A stretch of 64,000 nt of DNA from Cyanophora paradoxa (Eukaryota > Glaucocystophyceae > Cyanophorales > Cyanophoraceae), in the NCBI GenBank assembly GCA_004431415.1, contig QPMI01000507.1, positions 186,001-250,000 of the forward strand, in the 5' to 3' direction. Shown here piece after piece: positions 49,612 through 58,293 of this stretch; position 1 is the first letter of the stretch, and each line of letters begins with the position of its first letter. The notes under the pieces were generated by a model that had not been told where the DNA came from, did not search any database, and worked only from the letters and a program-made list of their open reading frames with translations. The translations under genes and the position numbers were made by a program.

Positions 49612-50685
49612 TTATATGGTGCTTACCAGATAGCAACCCAAGAAAGATCGTGTGTCCAGTGTGATAGTAACACCAGATGAGTTCACCACTGAAACATTGT
49701 CCCCAGTATTTAGAGTTATTAATGTTTCATATGTGATTGCCGGCGAAACATATCCATTATGTGAACAACTAAATTCGTAATTGGATGCAACTCCATTTAT
49801 GTGTAGCCGAAACACAGTTACATAAGAAGTCTGATTATCTATCCTCATAGTTGTATAGAAAAAACGGTAAACACCCGCAACGGGTGCTGTAAATCGTGAA
49901 GATCCAAAGTTGCCTTCATTGTCAATAAGATAGGTGCCGTAAGTAGGTGGTGAAATGAAGACAGATTGACCATTTGAACATGTTGAAGTTCCTGTTTGAT
50001 TAGGAATCTGTCTTGCGACACACAGTCGTGGGCAATAAGTCCTTTTCAAATAGCAAGTAGGAGAAAGTGTAAATGATTTTATTTCTGTCTCTGCTACTGT
50101 CGTTTTTTCAAGAGTAACAATCGCATTCCCATTTCGTTTATAGGTCGTGTTGGAATCTGTCCCATTACCAATCTCGGGTGCCTGAACTCTCAGAAATGCT
50201 TGAAGAGTCCCATAAATTATATTCCCTGAGAGACCATAGTTAATATTCATCAATTGAGTAAAAACGCTTGTCCCATTCACAGTCAATTGATTTGTTGTAA
50301 CAGTCCCTACTACAATTGCTCCATCTTCAATGTAGGCACCTCCACTTCTGATTACAAGAGCCGAATTATTTACTGTGTTATCAAAAGTAACTATCTTTGC
50401 TGTGGTGAATCCACCCACATTATCATATATTGCTGAATCGGGGACTATTTGACCCGCTTGAACCTGATTTTTATTCGAGATAACAATACCTGTGGTTCTT
50501 ATCTTACCATTATTGCGATCACATCTTATTTCTTTCACTCTCAGTATATTCCCCTCTGTAAAAGATGTATTGCTTGTGGTTTCAGTGCAAATAAAACCGG
50601 GTATAGAGTCGACAACTTCATGAGAGGTGCTATGTAGTGATTTCGCGGCGAGTTCATAGTTTGGGATCTCTAAAAGGGAGGTCAT
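49612..50685 (-). CDS. Fibre-like protein with C1q-like C-terminal head (2)
   Basis: 357 residues, paralogue of 48564-49589. It shares the stem (PGFICTETTSNTSFTEGNIL, EIRCDRNNGKIRTTGIVISN, KIVTFDNTVNNSALVIRSGG). Its head differs but keeps the C1q signature (YLIDNEGNFGSSRFTAPVAG, VYRFFYTTMRI). It is separated from its paralogue by 22 bp. Stem conserved, head diverged: a pattern of receptor-binding variation. Confidence 0.65.
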   Translation of the reverse strand: MTSLLEIPNYELAAKSLHSTSHEVVDSIPGFICTETTSNTSFTEGNILRVKEIRCDRNNGKIRTTGIVISNKNQVQAGQIVPDSAIYDNVGGFTTAKIVTFDNTVNNSALVIRSGGAYIEDGAIVVGTVTTNQLTVNGTSVFTQLMNINYGLSGNIIYGTLQAFLRVQAPEIGNGTDSNTTYKRNGNAIVTLEKTTVAETEIKSFTLSPTCYLKRTYCPRLCVARQIPNQTGTSTCSNGQSVFISPPTYGTYLIDNEGNFGSSRFTAPVAGVYRFFYTTMRIDNQTSYVTVFRLHINGVASNYEFSCSHNGYVSPAITYETLITLNTGDNVSVVNSSGVTITLDTRSFLGCYLVSTI

Positions 50686-50709
50686 CTTTATAATAGTATA
50701 AGATTGAAA

Positions 50710-52233
50710 TCAAGCAGTTGCTATCCAATGGATTGTAACCATGAAGGTTTGGGGTTGTATGTTTACATATCCTGCTGCCCAAACAACAAGATTTATGGTG
50801 GTTGAGGTGGTTGAGTTGCTTGATATTCCCATCTTGTAGTCGATTTCTACATTAGTTGCAGGTATTCCCTCCAATGTTGCAACGACAGATGGGGTAGATG
50901 CAAAAGCAGGACTCCAACTTAATGTAATGGTATGATTTTGCCTTGCTGAACTACCACCAATTTGGGGATTGTTTATGACGAAATTGTATGTCCCCTTCCT
51001 TATTCCAGTAGTAGTGTAATTATCAAAAACATATTGGGGCATCAACTTGGTAACAGCAGCATTATTGCGAGGATCCCTGACCCATACTTCCCTTGCATAT
51101 GCATTACCACGAACAAGTAGCGTTTTATCCTGATAGTATGATATGGTGTTAGTAGAATAAGTGGAATTGTGGAAATTCCAAATCACAGGAGGATCGGGCA
51201 TAATGTAGGGGTCATAATCAAGGAAGTAACCTGATCCAATGAGAAGGTTTGCATTTACAGTGATATTATTCGCTGTGAAAGGATCAAAGCTACCAGGTAG
51301 GGCTGGTTTGTTGGTAAGATCATTGTAGTTGCCAGAGAACAATGCAGGTTTATTATATATATCTGTATTCCAATCATGAGTGTGACCTACATAAGAGACA
51401 TTTCCAAGATCTGTAATCTCTGCCTTGGTATGGGTGTGACCAACATATGCAACATTTCCGAGATCTGTTATCTCTGATTTAACATGAGTGTGAGCGAAAT
51501 TCGTTATATCTGCTCTGGTGTGGGTGTGAGCAAAGTCTGTTATCTGGGATTTTGTGTGAGTGTGTGCGAAATCTGTGATCTCTGCTCTTGTGTGGGTGTG
51601 CGCTCGATTATTCAGATCGAGGAAACTCCCCGAAAATGCAACAGGGTGTAGATTACCTGCGGTGGGTTTATTAATGAGATCATTGTAGTCTCCTGTAAAT
51701 GAAACGGTTTTCAGTTCCCCCCTTCCTACATAATCCGAAGGGAGATCGATTTTAATAGGCATTATAGCTGGATCATCTGGGATCACATACTCTCCACCTG
51801 TGTGAACCACAGGGTATCTTCGAATATACATGTTTGATGCACCAATTACAGGTGCCACAATGGGCACATCGGAGTTAACAAGATTGCAAGTGATGGAAAG
51901 AATCGTTTTTCCAGCATATAGATTCGAAGTAATATAAACTGCTGGATCCAGATTTGATGCGAAATTGCTGCAAGTCTGAAACAGCCACCCTCCCGCGCAA
52001 TTACAGTTAAGATTGCGAAAAATCGTTCCTGTAAATGCATCTACATAACCTATCCCGCTCTGAATGTCATAGAGATGCCCGAACTCATGCCCTGTCACAT
52101 CATTCCATGAATCTTTCACAACTTCTCCCAAGTATGGGGTGTGTGAAACAATTAGATCATTTGAAGCCGAAGGTATCAGGGGATCTATAACATAGTATTT
52201 ATTATTAAAGATAGGGTTAGTTATGTCTGTCAT
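50710..52233 (-). CDS. Large fibre/adhesin-like protein with HTHT repeats
   Basis: 507 residues. Residues about 195-310 contain repeated modules (G/A)HTH(T/V)K(S/A)(E/Q)ITD and YNDL(I/T)NKP, typical of phage tail fibres and bacterial adhesins that form trimeric shafts. The C-terminal domain (NPQIGGSSARQNHTITLSWS, VNIQPQTFMVTIHWIA) is beta-rich. Near the N-terminus VTGHEFGHLYDIQSG contains HEXXH, the zinc-protease consensus, which may be chance. It is the third of three adjacent fibre-type genes on the minus strand. Confidence 0.6.
   Translation of the reverse strand: MTDITNPIFNNKYYVIDPLIPSASNDLIVSHTPYLGEVVKDSWNDVTGHEFGHLYDIQSGIGYVDAFTGTIFRNLNCNCAGGWLFQTCSNFASNLDPAVYITSNLYAGKTILSITCNLVNSDVPIVAPVIGASNMYIRRYPVVHTGGEYVIPDDPAIMPIKIDLPSDYVGRGELKTVSFTGDYNDLINKPTAGNLHPVAFSGSFLDLNNRAHTHTRAEITDFAHTHTKSQITDFAHTHTRADITNFAHTHVKSEITDLGNVAYVGHTHTKAEITDLGNVSYVGHTHDWNTDIYNKPALFSGNYNDLTNKPALPGSFDPFTANNITVNANLLIGSGYFLDYDPYIMPDPPVIWNFHNSTYSTNTISYYQDKTLLVRGNAYAREVWVRDPRNNAAVTKLMPQYVFDNYTTTGIRKGTYNFVINNPQIGGSSARQNHTITLSWSPAFASTPSVVATLEGIPATNVEIDYKMGISSNSTTSTTINLVVWAAGYVNIQPQTFMVTIHWIATA
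51375..51605. repeat. Coding repeats for HTHT(K/R)xEITD modules
   Basis: Six degenerate in-frame units (33-45 bp) in the fibre gene, each with a GTGTGxGTGTG core on the plus strand. Confidence 0.7.
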
Positions 52234-52256
52234 CTCTATAATGAGAAACTTTTATT

Positions 52257-52781
52257 TTACATCACATTTGGAACATGTTCATAGACCCTACCTTCCCGCT
52301 GCGCAATTTCTGCCATAAAATCGCTGTCCCCTCCTGATCTTAATGCCCCGCGATCCTGTGGATTCCTACCATTGCGAATGACACTTAGAGAATTCCCCTC
52401 TGGTCTGGAAATCTCTACACCTAAATCACCATCAGGAGTCTCTGTTAAACCTACTTCTGGTGCAGAGTAAGCTGCACTTGAATTATAGCAACATGCAAAG
52501 AACAAACTACGATACTTCCAGGTGAGAGCAAGCAAAGCTGCCCCTGCAATCGCACCCAAGATTATCCCAATCAAGCCACCTATCCCATTTCCACCTTGTG
52601 GCGCCCCAATGGGAGTGGGATTATTTGTTGTGGGTGGAGTGTAAGGTGGATTATTTGTGGGTGGTGTTTGAGGATCGGAGTCAGGGGGAGGTGTATTTGG
52701 ATTGGGATCGTTTGGTGGCGGCTCTGTCGACCCTGCTAAGGAAGTTGGCGCTGTGAGCTGAGCTGTGAGCATTACACCCAA
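52257..52781 (-). CDS. Proline-rich single-span membrane protein
   Basis: 174 residues: about 70 residues of P/T/N-rich sequence (PPPDSDPQTPPTNNPPYTPP), a glycine-rich hinge, one transmembrane helix about 80-107 (LIGIILGAIAGAALLALTWK), a cysteine pair FFACCY, then a polar tail. The orientation suggests an exposed proline-rich stalk and an inner tail. Position beside the fibre genes hints at a virion membrane or exit/entry role, which is inference only. Confidence 0.5.
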   Translation of the reverse strand: MGVMLTAQLTAPTSLAGSTEPPPNDPNPNTPPPDSDPQTPPTNNPPYTPPTTNNPTPIGAPQGGNGIGGLIGIILGAIAGAALLALTWKYRSLFFACCYNSSAAYSAPEVGLTETPDGDLGVEISRPEGNSLSVIRNGRNPQDRGALRSGGDSDFMAEIAQREGRVYEHVPNVM

Positions 52782-53095
52782 AAATTACCCCAATATAATT
52801 TGCCCCTTCAAGCAATATCCGCATGATTCCCAGTAACCCAATCCCCAATCTCAGTAAATCTCAGTAAGCCTCAGTCACAATCTATTTTATTTAATCGAAG
52901 TTATATCTAAAATCTAATCAATCGAAGTTATATGCATTACACCCAAATTTTACCGCATTTTATTTACGACATTCAGTAACAACGAGAGATTCCCGATGAT
53001 ACACCCAATATACCCATATTTCTCGATTGAATCCATAAAAAACAACAAACCATAACTAACACCCGTTACACTTTAAATTTTCCGATTGATTCACA
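52782..53095. other. Non-coding spacer with CAGTAAG and TCGAAGTTATATC words
   Basis: No gene seen. CCCAGTAACCC, CTCAGTAAATCTCAGTAAGC and two TCGAAGTTATAT words (about 52890-52935), matching those after the primase gene of element A. ACACCCA-type words repeat from 52935 to 53100. Confidence 0.6.
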
Positions 53096-53554
53096 TTACA
53101 CCCATGAGTTGTAAGATGACATAATACCCATTTCACGGAAGAGATTAACGCGCTGTTGACATACATAATATCTTCCTTTCTCTTTTGTGTAATTCACCAA
53201 ATCTTTCCACGGGTTTCTACACATCATATGTTTTTCATTCCATGTTAAATACTTTCTCGGAACCAGAGTAACAGTTAAACCACTCGAACGATTTTTTAAT
53301 TCCTCTTCTATTTCCTTTCGTTTTATTTTCAATTCGTCTAATCGTTTTTCGCAATCTATGTGGTTTAATATCCTCGAATTTCCCTCATCTTCTTCTCTGT
53401 TTTCTTCTTCTTTGGCTCTCTCTAAATTCTGTTCCTCCCGGTGTTTCTCACAATAGACAGTATATCTTTGAGATTCATAGCTGAAAAAGTCATGGGATCT
53501 TCGAACTGTGCAGCATCCACAATCTTCATATGTTTCCGTCGTTTCCCACCCCAT
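53096..53554 (-). CDS. Hypothetical Cys-containing coiled-coil protein (152 aa)
   Basis: The N-terminus has CGCCTVRRSH and YCEKHREE, a likely zinc site. Residues about 40-90 are a charged coiled coil (ERAKEEENREEDEGNSR, KRLDELKIKRKEIEEELKN). The C-terminal part has conserved-looking W, C and Y residues (WNEKHMMCRNPWKDLV). No family recognised. Divergent from the RING-like gene, 97 bp away. Confidence 0.5.
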   Translation of the reverse strand: MGWETTETYEDCGCCTVRRSHDFFSYESQRYTVYCEKHREEQNLERAKEEENREEDEGNSRILNHIDCEKRLDELKIKRKEIEEELKNRSSGLTVTLVPRKYLTWNEKHMMCRNPWKDLVNYTKEKGRYYVCQQRVNLFREMGIMSSYNSWV

Positions 53555-53609
53555 CGTTATTACTACCTCTCAAATTCCTTTTAAACTCTGTCAATTTTTG
53601 TCCCGATGC

Positions 53610-53621
53610 AAAAAATGACGC
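53610..53621 (+). promoter_or_regulatory. Shared AAAAAATGAC motif (element B)
   Basis: GCAAAAAATGAC, 30 bases before the RING-like gene start at 53652. It is the one strong copy in element B; a weaker form ATAAAATGACTTAAGG lies at 58742-58757 before the polymerase-helicase. Confidence 0.45.
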
Positions 53622-53651
53622 TCTTTTTTAAGAGTTTATAACTTTGTAACC

Positions 53652-54119
53652 ATGGAACAATACCTTAACTTTTTCAAGCAAAACAACATAACCTATAAGG
53701 ATGTTTCACATGTATTTGCGAAAAGTTTCGAAAGAGGATATATTATGATTGCACAGTTAGCAGTGAAAACACCAGAGATGGTTTATATTGCTCAATTGAA
53801 AAAAGACACGGCACCATGTTTCCGAATTCAGGGTTACATTAAAAATGCTGTGGTTGTTATCAAAAATGACGATTTCATAGTTTCTCCTGAATTCAAAGAG
53901 AACCATGTAAGAGATTTTCTTAGCCACCCATACAATTGTAATGTTTGTCTCGATGATAAGGAAAATGGGATAAGATGTGATACATGTAATGCTTCCGTTT
54001 GTTACAAATGTTGGGCGGAAATGAGCATGAATACAAATAAGAAATGTCCGGCATGCCGTAAAGATTTAGATTACCCGTTTATAATCCAAAATGGACTTAA
54101 TACATTCGTTGTTGTCTAA
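53652..54119 (+). CDS. C-terminal RING-like (C4C4) protein
   Basis: 155 residues. Eight cysteines at 96, 99, 109, 112, 117, 120, 132 and 135 form CX2CX9CX2CX4CX2CX11CX2C, a RING-like zinc cross-brace with all-cysteine ligands instead of the usual C3HC4. RING domains recruit ubiquitin-conjugating enzymes, so a role in modifying host proteins is plausible. The N-terminal 90 residues are unassigned (KQNNITYKDVSHVFAKSFER). Convergent with the ATPase, overlapping by 4 bp. Preceded by the AAAAAATGAC motif. Confidence 0.65.
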   Translation: MEQYLNFFKQNNITYKDVSHVFAKSFERGYIMIAQLAVKTPEMVYIAQLKKDTAPCFRIQGYIKNAVVVIKNDDFIVSPEFKENHVRDFLSHPYNCNVCLDDKENGIRCDTCNASVCYKCWAEMSMNTNKKCPACRKDLDYPFIIQNGLNTFVVV

Positions 54120-54883
54120 ACTGTTATCGTCGTGGGTTCATTACTAATTCTTATTGATTCTCTCTTTTTTATCGCTCGTCTCTTAACAAACTTCTTAAAG
54201 CCCTTCATATCATCGTCTGTTAGTATTGCCCGATCAGTATATATTTTTATATCATACCCTTGCAATCCAGTTATGACAGTTTGGTAATTGTAACCCCATA
54301 GTCTATGAAGTTCCTTGTAAGTCTTCTTATCGAGACCCCCATTATACTCATCAAAGGCGCAATTGAACTCTTTTTCGTTCCCAAGAATATTGAAAAATAC
54401 TACGAACTCAACATTTCGACGAATGGTAGTAGAAATAGAGCATAAACGTTGAGTATTAATAATTACTGTAATCGAATAATGACGGGCTGTCGTAATCAAT
54501 TTAGAAAGGACAGCTGAATTATGCATATCCAAAGAAGAACCTATCATATCGTCTAAGATTATAACCAAATTATTACGCTTCTCATTATTCTCAATTCGTT
54601 TCTTTTGCATGCTAATGAGTTTCACTACTACATTATCGTCCCATTCCTCATAGATATTATCAGGATGCGTTATATCTCTGAATTGACCAGTAAACGCAGT
54701 AGAACTAAAGACTACAATCTGATCGATCTTATCCCTCAGTTCATAAAGTAGATATTTGCAGTAAGTTGTCTTACCAGAATTGCTGCGCCCACATAATAAA
54801 AAACGCGTGCTTAATTTAACTGTTCTTGCAGGCTCAAACTCTGGGATGTCATTCAAATCAATATCCATTCCTGTGTTATCCAT
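54116..54883 (-). CDS. A32-type packaging ATPase, element B
   Basis: 255 residues, Walker A LLCGRSNSGKTT, Walker B LVIILDDMIGSS, then ITVIINTQRLCS. Nearly the same as the element C ATPase apart from the N-terminal 40 and C-terminal 20 residues. It lies 79 bp downstream of the MCP, as in element C. It supplies the DNA-packaging motor. Confidence 0.87.
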   Translation of the reverse strand: MDNTGMDIDLNDIPEFEPARTVKLSTRFLLCGRSNSGKTTYCKYLLYELRDKIDQIVVFSSTAFTGQFRDITHPDNIYEEWDDNVVVKLISMQKKRIENNEKRNNLVIILDDMIGSSLDMHNSAVLSKLITTARHYSITVIINTQRLCSISTTIRRNVEFVVFFNILGNEKEFNCAFDEYNGGLDKKTYKELHRLWGYNYQTVITGLQGYDIKIYTDRAILTDDDMKGFKKFVKRRAIKKRESIRISNEPTTITV

Positions 54884-54962
54884 TACAGTAATAAGATAAA
54901 AAACAAAATAAACCCCTTACCTACTAATTTTGCGCTTCCTACTCTAACGAAAGAAAAGAACT

Positions 54963-56188
54963 TTAAAAGTTCGAGACTTTCAAGGTAGAGATGTTGTAGC
55001 CATTGAGGACCATAACATTGTGTCGTAGGGCATAGATATCAACCTGAACAGGAGCAGCATCAGTGCATCCCGAAACAGTGAGATCCATGTAACTGGAACT
55101 GCTGTTGAAGAAATCCTGGTAACCCATAACACTGTTCCGAAGCGAATCTTTTCCAGATTTGGAAAGAACGATTCCGTAAATATTTCCATTCTCGAATCCA
55201 TAAGTAGTATTGCCAACAGTAACACCCTTGTAATGAGAAGGAATGTGATTGATAGCCGAGAGGAAACCAGAAATGGGTTTGTTGGAGATATCCAGGGAGC
55301 GATTGTTGTGGAAGATCTGGAACTGATCGATCTTAACATCCGAAACATGACCACAGAAATCAGAGTGAGTGTAGGTGTTAAGTTTGTTCACCTCTCGAAC
55401 TGTCATGAGAATCGAATGAACCAGACCAGAAACATTAGCGAGTGTCACCTCAACCGATTCACCAGCATCAGCGGTTTTGAGCGCTCGTGTCTTCTTGTGG
55501 ATGACCTCTGTGATCGGAATGCGAATGCCACCTTGTTCATTTGCCATTTTCAAAAGTGTCTCAGCCTCAGCCGAAGCGATGTTTACAAATTGACAGATCA
55601 GGGAGCAATCCGCAAATGTAACAGATCCACCAGCAGGAACTTTGACTATCCAGCATCACGGAAATCAACCTCGATTGTTGGCATATCCGCCAGTGTGCAT
55701 AGTGGGAAGTAAGCATCATCCCAGAAAGCAGCGGGAATTTTCACAATGTATTCCATAGCCTCATCTGTGCTTTCACGATCAAGTTCTTTGAAGTAACCAA
55801 GAGAAGCATACATGCTGCTCATGGTAGCATGATCATTATCAATCAGAGCGTTAACAGTTATCCAGTCACCAGGGATGATATACTTGAAACCACCATGAAC
55901 AAAGCGGACCTCATTAATATAGGAAGAACCACCATTGGGGAGGGTGCAGGCTACACCACCACCAGTGGCAATCTTGAAATAGAGCGAAACACCAGCAAGG
56001 AGTTGCTTGCGAGGTAGATCAAAGTAAGCGGTATTCTTAAAGCCAAAAGTATTGCCTCGGGGACGAACTTGCTCGAGGAATGGTTTGTACTTGGGGTTGG
56101 TTCCGATTTGGAGACCAGGGGATAGATAAATTTGATCGGAACCGGGAGTTACGAGGAGTTCCTTAAGGGTAGTTCCAGTGAGTGCCAT
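54963..56188 (-). CDS. Major capsid protein (double jelly-roll), element B, frameshifted
   Basis: Starts at 56188 (MALTGTTLKELLVTPGSDQI), open to about 55646, then continues in another frame to 54963 (ending ISTLKVSNF), about 408 codons. Comparison with the element C copy shows one base missing at about 55650: ATCCAGC here versus ATCGCAGC at about 47158. N-terminal landmarks: NPKYKPFLEQVRPRGNTFGF, LLAGVSLYFKIATGGG. C-terminal landmarks: DFFNSSSSYMDLTVSG, VDIYALRHNVMVLNGY. It builds the virion shell. Confidence 0.82.
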
Positions 56189-56240
56189 CTCTTATGTTTA
56201 AAATACCAAAAGAAATTTTTAAAATGCTTTATTAAACAGA

Positions 56241-57140
56241 ATGACGCGTCATTACCTTAATATTGATTCCAGGGACCGAGATGATGGAACCCCAACGAAC
56301 TTCACTTATAAAATTCCCCATGCAATCCAAAATGTGAGAGCCTGCAGAGTGACTAACTTTGAGATGTTCAATAACATTTACAATCTTAGCGAGAATGGAA
56401 GTTTGATTACAGGAACCTATGATGCTGGAGATGTAATTAAAACTAAGAATAACACTATTTCAAAAGGGACATATACTTCGGATAGTTTGGTGAATCTTCT
56501 AAATGCCAAACTAGCTTCACAAGTGTATGGTGCAGCAGGAACTACCTATACTCGCCATTTCTACGTTACATATGATCCTGTTACCATGTTTCTTCGTTTC
56601 ATGTGCGATGCAACATTTACCCTCACCTTTGGAAGTCGGATCTTAGCAAACTTCCTTGGGTTTCCAGAGCGCAGACCTGACAGTTCAGAAAATGGTTACG
56701 CTTCTGCCCTGCTGGATTCACCTGTAACAGTCGGAGCTAATACTTATAATTACTACATTGACAGTGTTATACCGCTCGATCTTCTGTTCAACTCTTACAT
56801 CCTTCTCCACGTTGACCCACTCAAAGGCAACTATGTAAGCAAGAACACAAGCGATGATAAAGCCCTCGCAAAAATCGAGATTGATCAAACGGTAGGCAGT
56901 CTCTTAAAATATGATTCATCGAATAATTCCATGATCCTGCATGAGCAAAACGGTTTGGTGGAAGTTGAAACGCTAAAAGTTCGTCTCACATACTGGAATG
57001 GTGCCGAAACGGATATTACCACTGATTGGTCGATGACGCTTGAACTCATTACGGAAGATGATAAAGATCTGACAAAGAAAGCATTGAAGAATGTCATTAA
57101 AGAGTTGGAGGGACTCTACTTGCCGTTCTCACGGTCATAG
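56241..57140 (+). CDS. Minor capsid (penton-like) protein, element B
   Basis: 299 residues starting MTRHYLNIDSRDRDDGTPTN, the same start signature as the element A gene at 23677-24609. The vertex-type strand RACRVTNFEMFNNIYNLSEN follows, then a beta-rich body and FLGFPERRPDS. It has an extra C-terminal helix (DLTKKALKNVIKELEGLYLP). Divergent from the MCP, 52 bp apart. Confidence 0.75.
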   Translation: MTRHYLNIDSRDRDDGTPTNFTYKIPHAIQNVRACRVTNFEMFNNIYNLSENGSLITGTYDAGDVIKTKNNTISKGTYTSDSLVNLLNAKLASQVYGAAGTTYTRHFYVTYDPVTMFLRFMCDATFTLTFGSRILANFLGFPERRPDSSENGYASALLDSPVTVGANTYNYYIDSVIPLDLLFNSYILLHVDPLKGNYVSKNTSDDKALAKIEIDQTVGSLLKYDSSNNSMILHEQNGLVEVETLKVRLTYWNGAETDITTDWSMTLELITEDDKDLTKKALKNVIKELEGLYLPFSRS

Positions 57141-57176
57141 GAAATACTGTAGAATAAATTTGTCTCGATATTACAA

Positions 57177-57926
57177 ATGGCAACTCGAAAGACCCAGCCC
57201 AAGAATTTCTTAGCCAAACCAGTTGAGCAAGCGGAACCAGAACGGAAACAGTTTAAGAAATCAAAAGGAACCACTGCATATGGAACTGGTGATCTCGATA
57301 AAAATGTTCACCAGACCATGAATGCTCACACAATTGCGCTTACTTCAAATTATAATGATGATAATGCCCTGGTTGACCAAGTCCCACTGAACCGCATGCC
57401 TGGAGCCAAACGAGGAATCAAGAAAGGACAGTTCAAATCATCGACAAAGGACAAGGTTGCCTCATCATCAACACTGCTGAAACTGCTTGATGGTGGTGAG
57501 CGACTCTACTCAACCTATTCCGAGAAAGACCATCGCAACCGCTATTTTATTCGTTCAACCACTGGTGGACTGAAATCTGTGACATACCAGTATGCTAGGA
57601 GTCTTGTTGATGGCATTGCAGCAGAGACCAAAAACGAAAACAGGATCAAGGAACAGCCAATCACAAAGGAAAAGGTTGAGAAGAAACCAGAAGTAACCCA
57701 TGAAGTCATCCCTGAACCTGTTCATGTCGTGAAAGAATCACCAGCCGAATTGATTGCAAAGACCATCGATTATCAAGACTCCAACAAAACGGATTTGCCG
57801 GTCCTCAATAAATCAATCCTCCGGGTTGCCACTTCGCAGGCTGATCCAGTCAACTCGATTCCAAATGCTGCCCCAATGGTCTCAGGGTTTGCCAAGCTCG
57901 GTATTAAACCTGGATATCGCCGTTAA
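57177..57926 (+). CDS. Hypothetical basic, partly disordered PLV protein
   Basis: 249 residues; K/Q/P-rich N-terminus (KTQPKNFLAKPVEQAEPERK), a folded-looking middle (STLLKLLDGGERLYSTYSEK, DHRNRYFIRSTTGGLKSVTY) and a disordered tail ending LGIKPGYRR. It is 36 bp after the minor capsid gene and probably part of the virion or scaffold set. Family unknown. Confidence 0.55.
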   Translation: MATRKTQPKNFLAKPVEQAEPERKQFKKSKGTTAYGTGDLDKNVHQTMNAHTIALTSNYNDDNALVDQVPLNRMPGAKRGIKKGQFKSSTKDKVASSSTLLKLLDGGERLYSTYSEKDHRNRYFIRSTTGGLKSVTYQYARSLVDGIAAETKNENRIKEQPITKEKVEKKPEVTHEVIPEPVHVVKESPAELIAKTIDYQDSNKTDLPVLNKSILRVATSQADPVNSIPNAAPMVSGFAKLGIKPGYRR

Positions 57927-58250
57927 GGGACGGCTCACGCATCATTTCCGAATTAAAAAAATCTTGAACATTGTTAGCGCTACGTAACCAATTCTTATCC
58001 CGTTGGCTCAAAACTTCTTCATTTTTATGGAGGCGTTGTAGAGCGAAGTGAAATATCCATAGGTAAATCACTTTAATCACCTGTTCTACTGGGTTCAGTG
58101 GTAGAAACTTGCAGCCGACAAGTGAACCTCTTTGGGTATCGGTGGCTTTATCATTTTTCCAGCATCTTCTTTCGTACTGGATGCAATGCGATTGGGACCA
58201 AAAATTGATTGGGTTCTCACAAAGAATATATACACGACATAAAAACTACT
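57904..58250 (-). pseudogene. Open frame resembling an ISXO2/Merlin-type transposase N-terminus
   Basis: Without an ATG, the minus strand is open for about 115 codons up to TAA at 57904, unusual in AT-rich DNA. It contains two Cys (LCENPINFWSQSHC), then RRCWKNDKATDTQRGSLVGC and KFLPLNPVEQVIKVIYLWIF. The pattern of a zinc-like half, a W-R-C unit and a hydrophobic helix before the catalytic core resembles IS1595/ISXO2-type transposases. The DDE core is absent, so this is a fragment if the reading is right. It overlaps the end of 57177-57926 by 23 bp. Confidence 0.35.
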
Positions 58251-58293
58251 TAAAGATTTCTTAACTTATATTAAGAGAGTAGAAAGGACAAGA

